Positions 11,716 through 23,547 of a stretch of DNA of 64,000 nt are shown here, one piece after another. The translations under genes were made by a program, and so were the position numbers. The notes beneath the pieces are model-generated. The model was not told the origin of the DNA. It made no database searches and worked only from the letters and a program-made list of their open reading frames with translations. This DNA is from Typhlomys cinereus. Lineage: Eukaryota > Chordata > Mammalia > Rodentia > Platacanthomyidae. Where the stretch lies: contig JALPQD010000126.1 in the NCBI GenBank assembly GCA_023101885.1, positions 426,904 through 490,903 of the forward strand. Direction: 5' to 3'. The stretch's first letter is position 1; every line of letters begins with the position of its first letter.

Positions 11716-14144
11716 TCACAGATATTAAAATGAAAAATTTATGAACAGGTACAATTTCATTAGAAACATTTCTCTACTATTAAGAAACATAAGCATCAAA
11801 GGCCAACAAACAATTGACACTGTGACAAATCAAGATCCACTCTCCATTGAAAGTCGAAAGGCTTTGAGAGTATCATGGAAACCCCATGAAAGTAAAAGAG
11901 GACTGTATATTCCTCTGTTGGAAGTGAACAGTTATGTGGAAGGGGCTTTTATGCCAACAAGCATAGACAGTGACAGGATCTACAACGACACTGGAGAAGG
12001 CAAAGTGTGAGCTACTACTCTGGGAAGAGTGGAGCATGTCCATAATCCAGACCACAAGGCTGGGAAGAATTGCTCTGGGAAAAGTAGTGTGGTTCCTGTG
12101 TATAAGATAGGGTAGGGTACGGCATGCTGGGGAAGATCCAGAGGGAATGGTGCTGCAAAGCAGGAAAGGGATAGCACTGTAACTAGGTGTGGAATCCAGG
12201 GTAGTATCAGTGATCCAATATCTTTAGGGCCGATAGTGGGAAAACTCCAGACAAATGAAACCCACAGACAGTTTGATTCTCACTTTCATATGTCCTCTTT
12301 AGGTCTGTTGTTGTTACTTTGCAGATTATTTGCTTGCTTGTTGATTTATTTTATAGTGCCTAAATAGATCTATCACACTGAGATGAATGATAACAAATTA
12401 TTGTTCACAAAAATATACCTCAGTCTGGGTTGAGAGAGAAAGTGTGGACTGTAGAATAATTCAGATCAGATATCTTGTCTCAGTCAGTCCCTGATTATCT
12501 GTGTGAACTAGGCAACATTATCAAACTAAATGAGCCTTGAATTCTTCATAGAAGTGGGTCAGACAAGAAAAACAATTCCTTGTTGCCCAGGATTGTTGAA
12601 ACGCATATAATGTATAGAAAGTACCCAAAACTAGCAAGTTCAAGATGGAATTATTAATTTATTACTCTCTAACCCCAGATGATATTGGCAATGATATTTA
12701 CAATATTGCCAAACTTGACACCTAAGAAGCTAATCTGAGAGGGATTATTTAGAATAAGGTTGGCCTCTGGTCTTCATATTGATTGTATTAGTTGTTGTTT
12801 GAAAATCCAGTGGAAAAATGGTTGGGAAAATTCCCTAAGCAGGTATTCCAGAAACTGTGTAAGAATAAGAACTGAGCATTGGGAAACAAGTAAGCACACA
12901 TGCATTGATTCACTGCTCTCTGCTCTTGTGCATGTGATCTGATGGATCATCTATGTCAAGTATCTGTCACAGTAATTTTTCTGAGATCATAGCCTGGAAT
13001 TGAGAACCAGTTGAATCCTTTCTTCCCTAAGTTTCTTGGATCAGGTATCTATCATGATGATAAGAAACTAAAATATTAGTGTCTGTTTTCCTCTTCTTTA
13101 CTCCAAAGGATTTAAAATTATTCAAAAGATATTCTTAAGCATGACATGGAACACAAAAATTGTTAAAAATTTTGCCAGAAAAATAAGCTCTCAGTAATCC
13201 AAGAAAATTCTGTTACTTCTACTATATTTTTGTCACTGAATTCCATGTGGATCATGTTTTCCTCACTCTATGCTCCTCTGCATAGAGGCTGCTCGTTCTT
13301 GTTCCTTTCTTTGAAAGACATGTTTTCTTTTTCACATAATACTAGCATAGGAGTTTCCTTTGTTGTTACATCCCACAAACTTAGGGTTTTGTTTTTATAA
13401 GTCCCACTGTAACAGATTGTGATACTTCCTGGTGAAATGTTGGTCATAGAGGCCTCAAAGTCCCCCAAACATTACAGGCTTTTTCCATTGTTCTTGATTG
13501 CTCTCTAAAAAACTGTCAGCAAGACCCTATTACTAAAGATGCAACAAATAAGGATCACAGAAGATGGGTAAAATATATCAACTATTACTGCTCTGAGAAC
13601 TTCCTCCTTGCTGGATAAATTACACAGTACCAAAAAATACTGTAGAAACTACTAGGGGAGAGAAATAATCACAGACCTCATCAACATATGAATTCTGCAA
13701 GTTACGATAAAAAACACCATGGCAACAGGTCACCACCAGTGTAATAGTGGCATTAGTATCAAGGAGACCACCAACAGCTTTCCGATTGAACTGAAGATCC
13801 ACTTGTCAGAACGGAACACATTCCTGTTACTGTTAACTAGAACAGGAACCTAAAAAATGGAAGGATGTAGATCAATAAGGAAAAACAACCAATGAACCTA
13901 TAGATAGGAAGACAGCACACCAAACTGCTTTGTAAATAGCTGCTGTTATACTCACAAAATTGAAGAACACTTAACACTGAGCCAAGGAATCTTCTATAAC
14001 AGAAGCAGAGGATCTCAGCATGCTGACAAGATACATCTTAAGACAGTAGAAGAACAGTAAAAGTGAACAGAAGTAGCAAACCATAAGGCAGTTTACCAGC
14101 TACCTAGAAGGTTCACCCAGAATCAGGCCAACTTAACCTCTCTC
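11716..14144. other. Intergenic DNA, no gene recognised
   Basis: Frames of 60-89 codons occur (for example 11741-12010 plus, and 13268-13468 and 13620-13802 minus). None shows a domain I can name with confidence. The frame at 13268-13468 has a faint WD-repeat look that I do not trust. Nothing else is supported. Confidence 0.5.
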
Positions 14145-15719
14145 TGCCACAGACCAGAGTCGCAGCCTCGAGACCAGGGCTCCCCAGGACCGGGCAGAGA
14201 ACAGAACACACACGGCTCCCTCTCGTCTGAGTGTATACTGAACACTTTTATTGAAACTTTCATGACAATTTTTATACAGAAAATTTTGGGGTAAAGAATG
14301 TTGCACCTACAACAGACATATAATTTTTTAGTCAGCAAAAATCACCTTCAGGGTGGACATTTTTTCAAGAACCTAACCCATTGCTTCAGGGCAAAGGCAC
14401 TTAACAGAAACATTCTCTCAGTATTTCCAAACTTATCTAATCTATAATGCTTCACCTTCACCAGATAGCTATGGGGCTGAGCCCACATTTTAACAGAGAC
14501 TGCTTTCTTTTAAAATACAAAGGCAGAATGTTCTCCTATTGATTTTAGCAAGGAACATATTTTACAATTAACTATAGGAATCCTCAACACCCCATAAGTC
14601 CCAGCGTGAGCTTTTGCTGTTGTCCTCTCCAGGTTGATACTCTCAGTCAGACAGGTCGATATACGCATCAAGCATGGCAGCAGGTTCTAACTTGGGAAAA
14701 TGTATGCAGCTCATGTAGTCTCTACTATCCAAACTTAAACCACATCTCTAAGGGGGCCTTGACTTGGATACTCAAGGCCCATAAGCTATAACTGGTATGC
14801 ACTGAAGAAAACACTTAAGCAATATAATTATTAAATGAATAACTTCTCTTATAATAGCATCCTTCTATTCCTTTAATAGTAAGGTTGCTTATGTCTTCCT
14901 TTGAGGAATTCCAGAAGTGCATTGCCATCAGTTAGATGACCCATCTGTGAACCATGCATACTCCAAACCTGGGGTCCAGTCAGGCCCCATATACCGAGGG
15001 TGTCTCTTTCAGGGCGGAGGCAATCATTGGTGGGAGTGCACTCGAATGGTCCATCTCTGTGATTTCTCATAAGAGTGCTGTTAGGGGTAGGAAAGACTCA
15101 ACCCCCTTTGCTTCTGACATGGATTCTCCCAGTTTGGATTGCAAATACCATCTCCAGGGGCAGTCTTGGCATCTAGACTTTCTGGCATGATGGTCTCTTC
15201 CTTGGCCTTCAGCCAGGGTAAGAGGGTATCACAGTTTCTTTTAAGGTTCTGGTGGACTGATAGCATAGCCTTAATACTTCTGGAATTTCTGAGTTAGTAC
15301 GTAGGTGGGAATTTTACCCACCTATGTTTTAAGACTCTAGAAGTTATTCTCTAATTTCCTTAAAATCGGTGCACACATTCTGGCTAACAAGTCTACTTAT
15401 TGTAAATGACTAGACATGAAATTTCTATTTAGTATTTGACTGAAACTTAAAAAGCAGGCTTCTTCTCTAGAACAGAGAGGAGGAAGCTAGTTCCAAAAAA
15501 CCCTAAGAAAGGGCACTCCTAAATCCCAGAAGAATTCTTCCTGCCAGAGGCAAAACTTGAATTATCCCAAACAAAACCTAGGTAAAAATGCTTAACACCT
15601 GTCCATGGGCTTTATTGTGACATACTGAGAAATTCCTAGCACTTGCCCATGGGGTTACTGTGACCTTCCCAGGGAACAGGCTTTAGGCCTGAACTGGGAA
15701 GAAACACCAAGACCTGACA
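14145..15719 (-). mobile_element. Candidate endogenous retrovirus LTR
   Basis: On the minus strand there is a TATAAA at 14276-14271, an AATAAA at 14252-14247, and then a GC-rich, CpG-containing stretch (about 14145-14240) ending GGCA. This compact order of TATA box, polyadenylation signal and GC-rich R/U5 is typical of retroviral LTRs. The minus-strand start at 15719 (TGTCAGG) gives TG...CA-type ends and a length of about 1.57 kb, long for an LTR. I found no matching target-site duplication and no adjacent internal genes, so the outer boundary is uncertain. It could be a solo LTR, or an LTR plus internal remnant. Confidence 0.45.
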
Positions 15720-15834
15720 ATTCCCATATTTTTCCTTATTTCTCTAAAATAAAGCCATGTCCTTATCCCAAAACATGTTACTTTGAATCCACCTTTTCCA
15801 AACTGAGACATATTCTACCAGATTAGTTAGATAG

Positions 15835-16365
15835 GAGCGCGGCATCTCTCCATCCTAATGCTTTGGAAACCCCATAGAAGAGGATGCAGTGAGATTGTAA
15901 GAACCTAAAAATATGAAGGTTCACCATCAGATAAGCCATCCATTCAATGCAAGACTACTGCATCTATGAACTCACTGCGGTGAAACTTGGCCTTACCAGA
16001 CCTGCCTAATGATTGACATATCATCATGCTCCATAAACTATAGAGGAACTCAAGAGTGATAAGAACATACAGTGGAATTCTTGGTGACTAAAGTTGGATG
16101 AATGAAGGTAAATGCTGCTATCAGTGGGGTGGCTTGAAAAAAGGCAACTTTGTATGCCACGAGAGACTTCAACCCCCACAAGAGTAGACAAACTAAATGG
16201 AACACTCAGGTTCATAGAAGCAGATGGGCAGAAAGGTGGGAGTGAATGGGATGGATTTATGAAGGGAAATGGGTGGGATGCGAGGGAGGGGGGATGGAGG
16301 AAAGTAGGAATGTGTATTCAATATGATTGTAAAACGAGTAAAATAAAATAAAAATTTAAAAATCC
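15835..16365 (+). mobile_element. Old LINE-1 3'UTR (L1-C)
   Basis: It carries the phrase order seen in the L1 3'UTRs here ('ctccatcctaatgctttggaaa', 'gaagaggatgcagtgagattgtaag', 'ttaccagacctgcctaatga'), a purine-rich stretch and an A-rich tail at about 16340-16365. It belongs to a different, older subfamily from L1-A, D, F and H. A sister copy lies in the opposite orientation at 33935-34600. Confidence 0.8.
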
Positions 16366-17580
16366 AGTAAAATTTCTCATTACCTTACCTGTTTGGAAAT
16401 CCTCTCAATTTGGAAACACCTCAAAATGTTCCTAGAATATGTGACCAGACCGATCTCTCCTCCCTCCTTTTCTCCTAGTTAAGATCTGATCCAAACAGAC
16501 CTTTTTTCACTCAATTTTCCAATATGCTTATGTCCCTCAGAGTTTATCAAATTTTACTACAGATAACCCTCTGTTAACAGAGTGGGCTTTGACATCTCCA
16601 ACCAGTGCAAAGAGCACTGTGTGTGTAAAAGGTAATTGATGTGTTTACCTATGTGGGAATAAAAGTAGAAGGTACCTTCCCATGCCACCTTAGATGGAGA
16701 GTCTCTGTGGTGAATGGATGTCATGGTTAGGTACAGGTGTCAACTTGATGGTTAAGGGTTGGAGCTCTGGGAACATTTGCACATAATTGGTAGTTGAGTT
16801 AAACTCAGATTGAACCTGCAGGAGATTGTCTACTTGAGGTGGCAGACCCAGCCCATGGTGGATGGGACTAGGCCCTGCACAGGTAAATAAAAATAGAGAG
16901 CTGGTTGAGGAAATTGGCATCTTTGTGTACACTTAGTCAGACATACTAGTCTGGCAAGTAAAGATTGTCCCTCTCTCAGCTGTTACATGGTGTGGCAGTT
17001 CCTTCAACCCTGTGTTGGTGTGAGCTCTCTGGTCAAGCTGGATTAAGAACTATAATTGGAATATAGTAGGAGAATAAGCAGTTTATTCCCATAAGCCATT
17101 TGATGATGATTTTTTTCAGCAACCATGCAGTTGAACTGCTATAGCAGGTGATCCAAAACTAGCTGTGAGGATCAGTTTTTCATCAGAAGCTTACTCTCTC
17201 GCCTCTGAGACAGGCCACATGATGGTCCAAGCCCTTCTTTCCATTTCTGTCTGCTCCCCTGAACCCCAACTCCACTCAACTTAAAATTACCTCCCAATGA
17301 ATGGTTTGAGGTTTCTCTAGTCTCCAAATTACCTCAAGTGTTATATGAGACTTATCTGGGCCCCCATCTCTCACTCCAAACCCACTACTGTCTTTCCATT
17401 TGTCTTTTATGTTTTATGGGGAAAAAATATCATCTTTTGCAGAAGCTGCTCCTGGACTCTGAAATTCTATGGACAGTGACTCTGTCTTCTTTTTCTTATC
17501 TTCTCCATTTCTTATCACAGAGCATTGCAAAGTAGAGCTGTTCAATCAATGTTTGGGAAACAAAAGTATAAGTGATTAAG
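16366..17580. other. Intergenic DNA, possible unclassified repeat
   Basis: A segment at about 16715-17140 ('ggttaggtacaggtgtcaacttgatgg' onward) has the feel of a medium-copy interspersed repeat, but I cannot assign a family. No gene is recognised. Confidence 0.4.
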
Positions 17581-17704
17581 AAAAGTGCATTTACCTAAAT
17601 ACCGAATACTTGAAACATTCAGTTATATAAGTTTTATTTTATTTGATCTTATAGAAAGCAGAAAAAGAAGAGACAAGAATTTAGTATCTGCTATACTTTT
17701 TTCC

Positions 17705-17710
17705 TTTATT
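17705..17710 (-). terminator. Candidate polyadenylation signal of the MAGE-B gene
   Basis: An AATAAA hexamer on the minus strand lies about 350 bases past the MAGE-B stop codon. Other AATAAA copies occur at 17638-17643 and 17633-17638, so the site actually used cannot be decided from sequence alone. Confidence 0.4.
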
Positions 17711-18062
17711 TCTTATGTTAATTCACTGTACTTTTCATATTCTCTGAAAATGATTTTTCTTCCAGATAAGATGCAAGCTTTCACAATTAGTTCTCATAAA
17801 AGTAAAACCTTTAACTATTAAGCCTCACAAACAACATTGAATATGTAGCATATCATCCATGCATTTGCATTTTGAGTTTTGAATAGAAATAATCTTTGAA
17901 AAATTACAAGAACAAAAGATGGGTCAAGAGTCACTTTTGTAAAATAAGAATAAAGATATGAACTTCACTATTTTCCCTCTAAGGCCACCTCAGTTCCCTA
18001 GTATTCCATTGAATGTTCTCTTCAAGGATGAGGGAAGAAATGCTCTGTAGACTTTGGTGGTG

Positions 18063-19058
18063 TTAAATGGTATTGCTGTTAATGCCTCTGGCACGTATAC
18101 TGGCCAAGATACCAGCAAAAAGCATAGCTGCGTATCTGGCTCTGCTTCTTTCTTCCTCATCTCTCAAAGCAATTTCATACAAGACTGGGAACTCACTAGG
18201 CTCACTACCTTCAATCCTGGCCAAAAACTCAAGGACTCTCATTTTGCTGGTTTCTGCGTGTGCCCTGGCACCCCACAGGAATTGATACCTTGGTGGATTA
18301 CTGTTGGGTATCAGTTCATAATTGAGATACTTCTCTCTCACCAAATCTTTTGTGATAAACTTCTTAACATCTCCATAGACAAAGTGATTGACTCCTTGGT
18401 ATATCCCCAGCATTTCAAGCACTTCCCAGACATATTTTTCAGTAGCACAATTGCCTTTCATGAAGATTATACACAACATAATTGTCAAGAGGCCATTCCT
18501 GGGTATGATATCCTCCCCTTCCAACACCACATCACCAACAGGATTAAACGTGCTGACGAGGACATAGCTGTGCTCAATTTCGTCAGCTTCTCTCACATCA
18601 ATACCAAACGACAGCACCAGGAGCTCAGAGCATTTCTTGAAAATCTCATCAAACATCTCCTTGTTCTGTGGAATGATATGGGTCACTATGTCTTCCTTTT
18701 TAATAGGCTCCCCTTTTTTATACTTTTGCAGCAAGAAATGCACCACCAAAATCGCAGTATCTTCTATACAGGATGCACATGGAAGATCCGTGTTGGGGAG
18801 GACCTGGGAGGTTTCTTGTCCTTCCTCATCTCGATTCTTGAAAACTTCATCGGATTTTGTGCAAGAAGCACTTTCAGAAGTAGTGGTGGCCCGCTGGGAC
18901 TGCTGAACATTGTTCAGTGCATCAGCATCAGGGACATTCTGAAGACTGTCACTACAAAGAGGAACATCCTTCTCTTCTGATGCAGTAGCCTGGGTCTCAC
19001 TTCTGGCCTGATGGCGTTTAGCACGAGCGCGGAGTTTACTTTTCTGACCACGAGGCAT
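18063..19058 (-). CDS. MAGE-B family protein, 331 aa
   Basis: This is an intact, uninterrupted frame starting MPRGQKSKLRARAKRHQARS, the basic N-terminal signature of MAGE-B proteins. A Ser/Thr- and acid-rich linker follows (about 21-95). The MAGE homology domain covers about 100-300, with HSYVLV (163-168), WEVLEMLGIY (211-220), RYQFLWGARA (257-266) and AETSKMRVLEFLARI (268-282). The tail is short (301-331). MAGE domains are tandem winged-helix folds that bind RING-type E3 ubiquitin ligases and change their activity or targets. Type I MAGE genes such as MAGE-B are X-linked and usually expressed in testis. The coding region has no intron, as is normal for the family. The start sits in a strong context (GCCACCATGC). 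A SINE (19299) and an L1 (20440) lie upstream. Which human or mouse MAGE-B it corresponds to cannot be told here. Activity as a gene rather than an intact retrocopy is inferred. Confidence 0.93.
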   Translation of the reverse strand: MPRGQKSKLRARAKRHQARSETQATASEEKDVPLCSDSLQNVPDADALNNVQQSQRATTTSESASCTKSDEVFKNRDEEGQETSQVLPNTDLPCASCIEDTAILVVHFLLQKYKKGEPIKKEDIVTHIIPQNKEMFDEIFKKCSELLVLSFGIDVREADEIEHSYVLVSTFNPVGDVVLEGEDIIPRNGLLTIMLCIIFMKGNCATEKYVWEVLEMLGIYQGVNHFVYGDVKKFITKDLVREKYLNYELIPNSNPPRYQFLWGARAHAETSKMRVLEFLARIEGSEPSEFPVLYEIALRDEEERSRARYAAMLFAGILASIRARGINSNTI

Positions 19059-19100
19059 GGTGGCCCTGGTTTGAGATTATGAGCAGGAAAGCAGGTAAAA
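19059..19100 (-). promoter_or_regulatory. 5'UTR with plausible 3' splice acceptor and Kozak context
   Basis: Read on the minus strand, a pyrimidine-rich stretch (ttgttttacctgctttcctg) is followed by CAG at 19068-19066, then GGCCACCATG. This fits a 3' splice site that joins upstream untranslated exons to the coding exon seven bases before the start codon, the usual MAGE gene structure. The upstream exons themselves were not located. Confidence 0.5.
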
Positions 19101-19298
19101 CAAATAACTGGGGGAGGAAGAATGAGATGGTATGTATAACTAAATCGCCATGAGACAGCTTGGCTTTTCAGACAGCAAGGTTTTAAGTACCCACAGAACC
19201 ACAGAAAAGCTGTCCCCCACTGAAAACACAATAACAGAAATTAAAAAGTAAATGTGCCTTAGTCTCGAGTCTTAGAGTGAGATAGAATAAGTACAGAA

Positions 19299-19487
19299 GG
19301 GGCTGGAGAGATGGTTCGGGGATTAAGACTGTCTCACAAGCAGAAAATCCTGAGTTTGGATGCCATGTCCCACATAAAAAATGCCAGGCAGAAACATCCA
19401 GCTAACACCAGAGCTAAGCAAGAAGGAGGTAGAAGCAATCCAGGATGATTCCCGAAGTCACCATTGATCACAGGGACACACAATGAC

Positions 19488-19546
<59 letters not shown>

Positions 19547-19580
19547 ACACACACACACACACACACACAGTAGAAAAAAA
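19299..19580 (+). repeat. B2-like SINE with (CT)n(CA)n tail, in the MAGE-B 5' flank
   Basis: The head GGGGCTGGAGAGATGGTTCG, a mutated B box and the family body are present. A CT run (about 19492-19541), a CA run (about 19546-19570) and an A-rich tail follow. The flanks AGAATAAGTACA (19284) and AGAATAAGTAAA (19599) look like a slightly mutated target-site duplication. It lies about 240 bases upstream of the MAGE-B start codon on the opposite strand, so it would sit in that gene's 5' intron or promoter region. Confidence 0.85.
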
Positions 19581-19609
19581 TAAAAATATATTAAAAAAGA
19601 ATAAGTAAA

Positions 19610-20439
19610 AGATGTTAACAGACCTAGTATTCTTGGAGTATGAAGGAGTCCTCCAAAATTAGGTTACAGATCACCATGACACCTGTGCCTCCTTCTCTTC
19701 TCTGTGCTTCTAAGGCTATCCCAGGGCTCCCTGAGAAGAAAATAAAGGTTCCCACAGTCCACCACCCTTACCGTGGCCTCCTAGAGTTGCTAATAAAGGT
19801 TATATAAGAGTTATCAGTCCTCATGTGTAACTGCAGGCTTTAGTAGCCTTTAGACCCAAAGTATCTACTTCCCTGAAGCCTTACTACTAATAAGACCAAA
19901 GGGTCTCCCAGGGTAGGCTACAGAAGGACTGGTCTGTATCAAACCTGTGTTACGATGTCGAGAGGTGCCTCAGTTCTCCATCGAAATTCTCTCTCTTGCT
20001 TTGTATAAAGCCTAGAATAGTTTTTGTCTGATGATCTGAGTCTACCAGCCTCAGATCAATGTCTTTATGCCTTCATATGTGGAGGCAGAACTGAGCTGGT
20101 ACAAGGCCCAACGACCATGTATGGCTGTGGGTGAAGACAATAAAGGAGTTCTATTTGGGCGTGGCAGGAATCTGGGAAGGGAAAGAATTCTAAATGTCAT
20201 CACCTTGATATTGTGCATCACTTTTGTCCTCTGAATACCTGAGGCTGTCCCTAGAGGAGGCCCTAAGTACTGTAACTCCATCATATTTCAGGGTGACATT
20301 TCTGCCTCTTCCTCACGCTAGTGAAAGCAGGAGTGAGGTTTACTCAGGAACCTTGATTTCAGAGTGGCAACTTTCTGGCAGTGATTGGGCATTCAGAAGG
20401 GGTGTGTCCTAATCTTGATGACTTCTTGAAAGTTTCTTT
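19610..20439 (-). promoter_or_regulatory. Possible MAGE-B upstream region (untranslated exons or promoter)
   Basis: This low-repeat stretch lies between the SINE at 19299 and the 5' end of L1-D. On the minus strand it has phrases reminiscent of MAGE 5' flanks, such as 'ctgaggcacctc', 'gaccagtccttctgtag' and 'agaagcacagagaagagaag'. It contains several CpGs. The resemblance is from memory and by eye only, and no exon boundaries are proposed. Confidence 0.3.
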
Positions 20440-20636
20440 AAAAAATAATCAGCTCCCCCGTCCCCCACCTGCCCAGAACCCCTGCAGTCCAGCCAGGAAA
20501 CAATGCACCCTAGGTAACCCACTAGTCCCAGCTCCTTCCACCAGCCAGTCAGAGCAGGTGCAGCTCCAGGCCAAATAATTCAGTTTACTCAAAAACACAT
20601 AGAAATTGAAAGAAGATTTTAAGAGATAAAACAACA

Positions 20637-21597
20637 ATGCCCAAGTCAAAGTGCAAATCCATGAGAAACAACACCCAAGAAAACAAATCTCCCACTGAAG
20701 GAATTAACCCCATAATGATAGACTCCAACCAGAACAAACCCACGGAAAATAGCCAAGAAAGCCTGGCCCAACATAATGACTTTCAAAACATGATCATTAC
20801 CATGATGGTTATTACAAAAGAGGAAATCCAGGAGAAGTTAAATAACCACATCAACCACTTTGAAGAGGAACACAACAGACATTTAGAAGAGTTGAGAAAA
20901 ACAGTTCAAGAAACAAAATAGGCATACAGCAGTTAAAACAGACTCAAGCAGAGTTTAAAACTGAGCTAAAAGACAAGTTATCGTCAACCCAGAACTCAAC
21001 AGAGTCTTATCACCAGAACTAACAAAGCAGAAAATAGAATTTCAGACCTTGAAGACAAAGTGGGAGAATTAACCAGCTCAATGGAACAGGTTGTTAAAGC
21101 CAAAAAGATACTTGAGAGAAATATTCGAGAGTTATGGGACACCCTGAATAAGCCTAACATGCGTATTCATGGAATACCAGAGCAAGAATCCCAAAATTTC
21201 ACACCTGAGGAAATTTTTCAAACTATCATTAAGGAAAACTTTCCTCATCTAAAAAAGAGAAGCCCATCCATATAGAAGAAACATTCTACACACCAAACAG
21301 ATAGGACAAAAATAGAAACTCGCCATGGCAAATAATAGTTAAAACACTCCACATTCAAGACAAAGAAATGGTGCTGAGAGCCTCAAGGGAAAAAAAATCA
21401 CTTTTAAAGGTAAACCTACCAAAATAACAAATGACTTCTCAGTGGAAACAGTAAAAGCAAGAAGAGCTTAGAGAGACGTACTTCAATTATTGAATGAGCA
21501 AAAATGACAACCCAGGCTGATACACCCTGCAAAACTATCTGACATGATCAAGGGAGAAAGAAAATTTTTCCAGCACAAAGACAACTTGAAGGGATAA
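20637..21597 (+). pseudogene. L1 ORF1 pseudogene (in L1-D)
   Basis: It starts MPKSKCKSMRNNTQENKSPT, the ORF1 start shared with L1-H. The coiled-coil part includes FEEEHNRHLEELRKTVQETK and stops at 20921. The RNA-recognition part (KILERNIRELWDTLNKPNMR, then RIHGIPEQESQ) lies at about 21060-21275 in another frame. The C-terminal part continues to about 21597 with a stop near 21505. ORF1p is the RNA-binding trimeric chaperone of L1. This copy cannot make it whole. Confidence 0.85.
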
Positions 21598-21748
21598 TGT
21601 CCACCAAACAAGGCCTTCAAAAAATGCTAGAAATGATACTCAAGCTGGAAGAAAAAAACAAGCATATCAGGAGGACAGAAGAGAAGTATAATACGACCAA
21701 AACCTAAAAGTGAAACGATACAATTACAAAAGCCACTAAACATAATAA

Positions 21749-23547
21749 ATGTCTGGAATTAAAAATAATTTCACCATTATCACATTAAATGTTAATGGAA
21801 TTATCTCACTGATCAAGAGATATAGATTACAAACTTGGATTAAAAATCACAACCCATCAATCTGCTGCCTGCAGGAAACCCATCTCACCACAAAAGATAG
21901 GCACATCCTAAAAATAAAAGGCTGGTCAACCATTCTGCAAGATAATGGAAACAGAAAACAGGCAGGGGGAGCCATAATGCTATTAGAAAAAGTGGATTTC
22001 AAACCAAAAAAAATCATAAGAGACACAGATGGATACTACATTTTAGTCACAGGTACAATTCAACAGGAAGATTTCACAATACTGAACATGCATGCACCGA
22101 ATACATCCCCCCCACATTCATTAAACAAACCCTACAACGTCTAAAGAGAGAAATCAACCCCAAAGTAATAATCTTTAGATTTCAACACTGCCCTCTCATC
22201 ATGGGATAGATCAACAGGTCAAAAGGCTAACAGAGACATTTTGGAACTTAATCAAACCCTTACTGAAATAGACCTTACAGATCTCTATCTAACTTTTCAT
22301 CCATGCACCAAAGAATACACATTTTTCTCAGCAGCACACGGAACTTTCTCCAAAATAGATCACATATTGGGTCACAAAATGAATCTCCACATATACAGGA
22401 AAGTTGAAAGTCTAACCTGTACCCTATCAGACCACCACGGCCTAAAGCTTGACATATACAACACAACAAAAACCAGAAAATACACTAACTCCTGGAAACT
22501 TAACACTATGATGCTGAATGAGAACTGGATTCAGGAAGAAATTAAAAAGGAAATTCAAGATTTCATGAAAGTGACTGATAATGAAAATACAATGAAAGCT
22601 GTCCTAAGAAGTAGGTTCATAGCTCTTAATGCCTACATCAAAAATGGAAACATCAGAAATAAATAAGTTAACAATGCAGCCTAAAGCTTTAGAGACACTA
22701 GAGCAAAATAAGGGGACAAATATCTGAAATTGAGATGCTGAAAAAGCTACAGAAGATCAATGAGTCAAAAAGCTGGTTTTTTGAAAAAAACAATAAGATT
22801 GAAACATCCCTAGCTAAATTAACCAAAAGCAAGAGAGAGAAAACTCAAATTAACAAAATTAGAAATGAAAATGGAGTTATCACTACTGACACCCAAGAAA
22901 TCCAGAGAATTATAACATCATATTTCAAAAACTTATGCTCTGTGAAATTTGATAACACAGAAGAAATGGATGAATTCCTAAGTAAACACAACTTACCTAA
23001 ATTGAATCAGGAAGTTTTGAATTATTTAAGTAGTCCTATAACATATAAGGAAATCGATGAAGTAATCTCAAATCTTCCCACCAAAAAATGTTCTGGACCA
23101 GATGGATTCATCACAGAGTTCTACTAGACATTTATGAAGCTAATAACACCAATAATCCTTAAACTGTTCCATCAAATAGCAAAGGAAGGAACACTACCAA
23201 ATACTTTCTATGAAGCTAATATCATCTTAATTACAAAACCTAATAAAGATTCACTTAAAGAAGAAAACTTAAGCCAATCTCTCTGATGAACACAGATGCA
23301 AAGATTCTCAACAAAGTCTTGCAAATCGGATTCAAAAACACATCAAAAAGATCATTCACGGGAATCAAGTAGGCTTTATCCCAGGCACAAAAGGTTGGTT
23401 CAACATACACATTCACCATATAAACCAGTCCAAAGTCCAAGATCACATGATACTCACGATAGATGCAGAAAAAGCTTTTGATAATATCCAATAGCCCTTT
23501 AAGATCAAAACCCTAGAGACAGTTGGAATAGAAAGAACTTTTATCAA
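21749..23547 (+). pseudogene. L1 ORF2 pseudogene, 5' portion (in L1-D)
   Basis: It starts MSGIKNNFTIITLNVNGI. The endonuclease domain keeps N14 and E43 (CLQETH). A frameshift occurs near 22110 in a C run. The SDHHG endonuclease motif is in a second frame (about 22428-22442). The next part reaches CSGPDGF (about 23089-23109), then stops. The early RT segment [10 protein letters not shown] (about 23458-23487) keeps both Asp residues. The MaLR element interrupts the RT domain at 23547. Confidence 0.88.

Noticed and set aside
11741..12010. An 89-codon plus-strand frame with protein-like composition
   Set aside because: It has no domain, no conserved motif and no splice or promoter context. Its length is within chance for this region.
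13268..13802. Minus-strand frames with a WD-repeat-like phrase (around 13350-13420)
   Set aside because: One short LWDV-type phrase is not enough. No second repeat lies in order, the frames are broken, and I could not tie them to any parent gene.
18054..18980. A 308-codon plus-strand open frame overlapping the MAGE-B gene
   Set aside because: It lies exactly codon-on-codon antisense to the MAGE-B frame, so it stays open merely because the gene uses few TTA, CTA and TCA codons. The translation has no recognisable domain and no supporting features.
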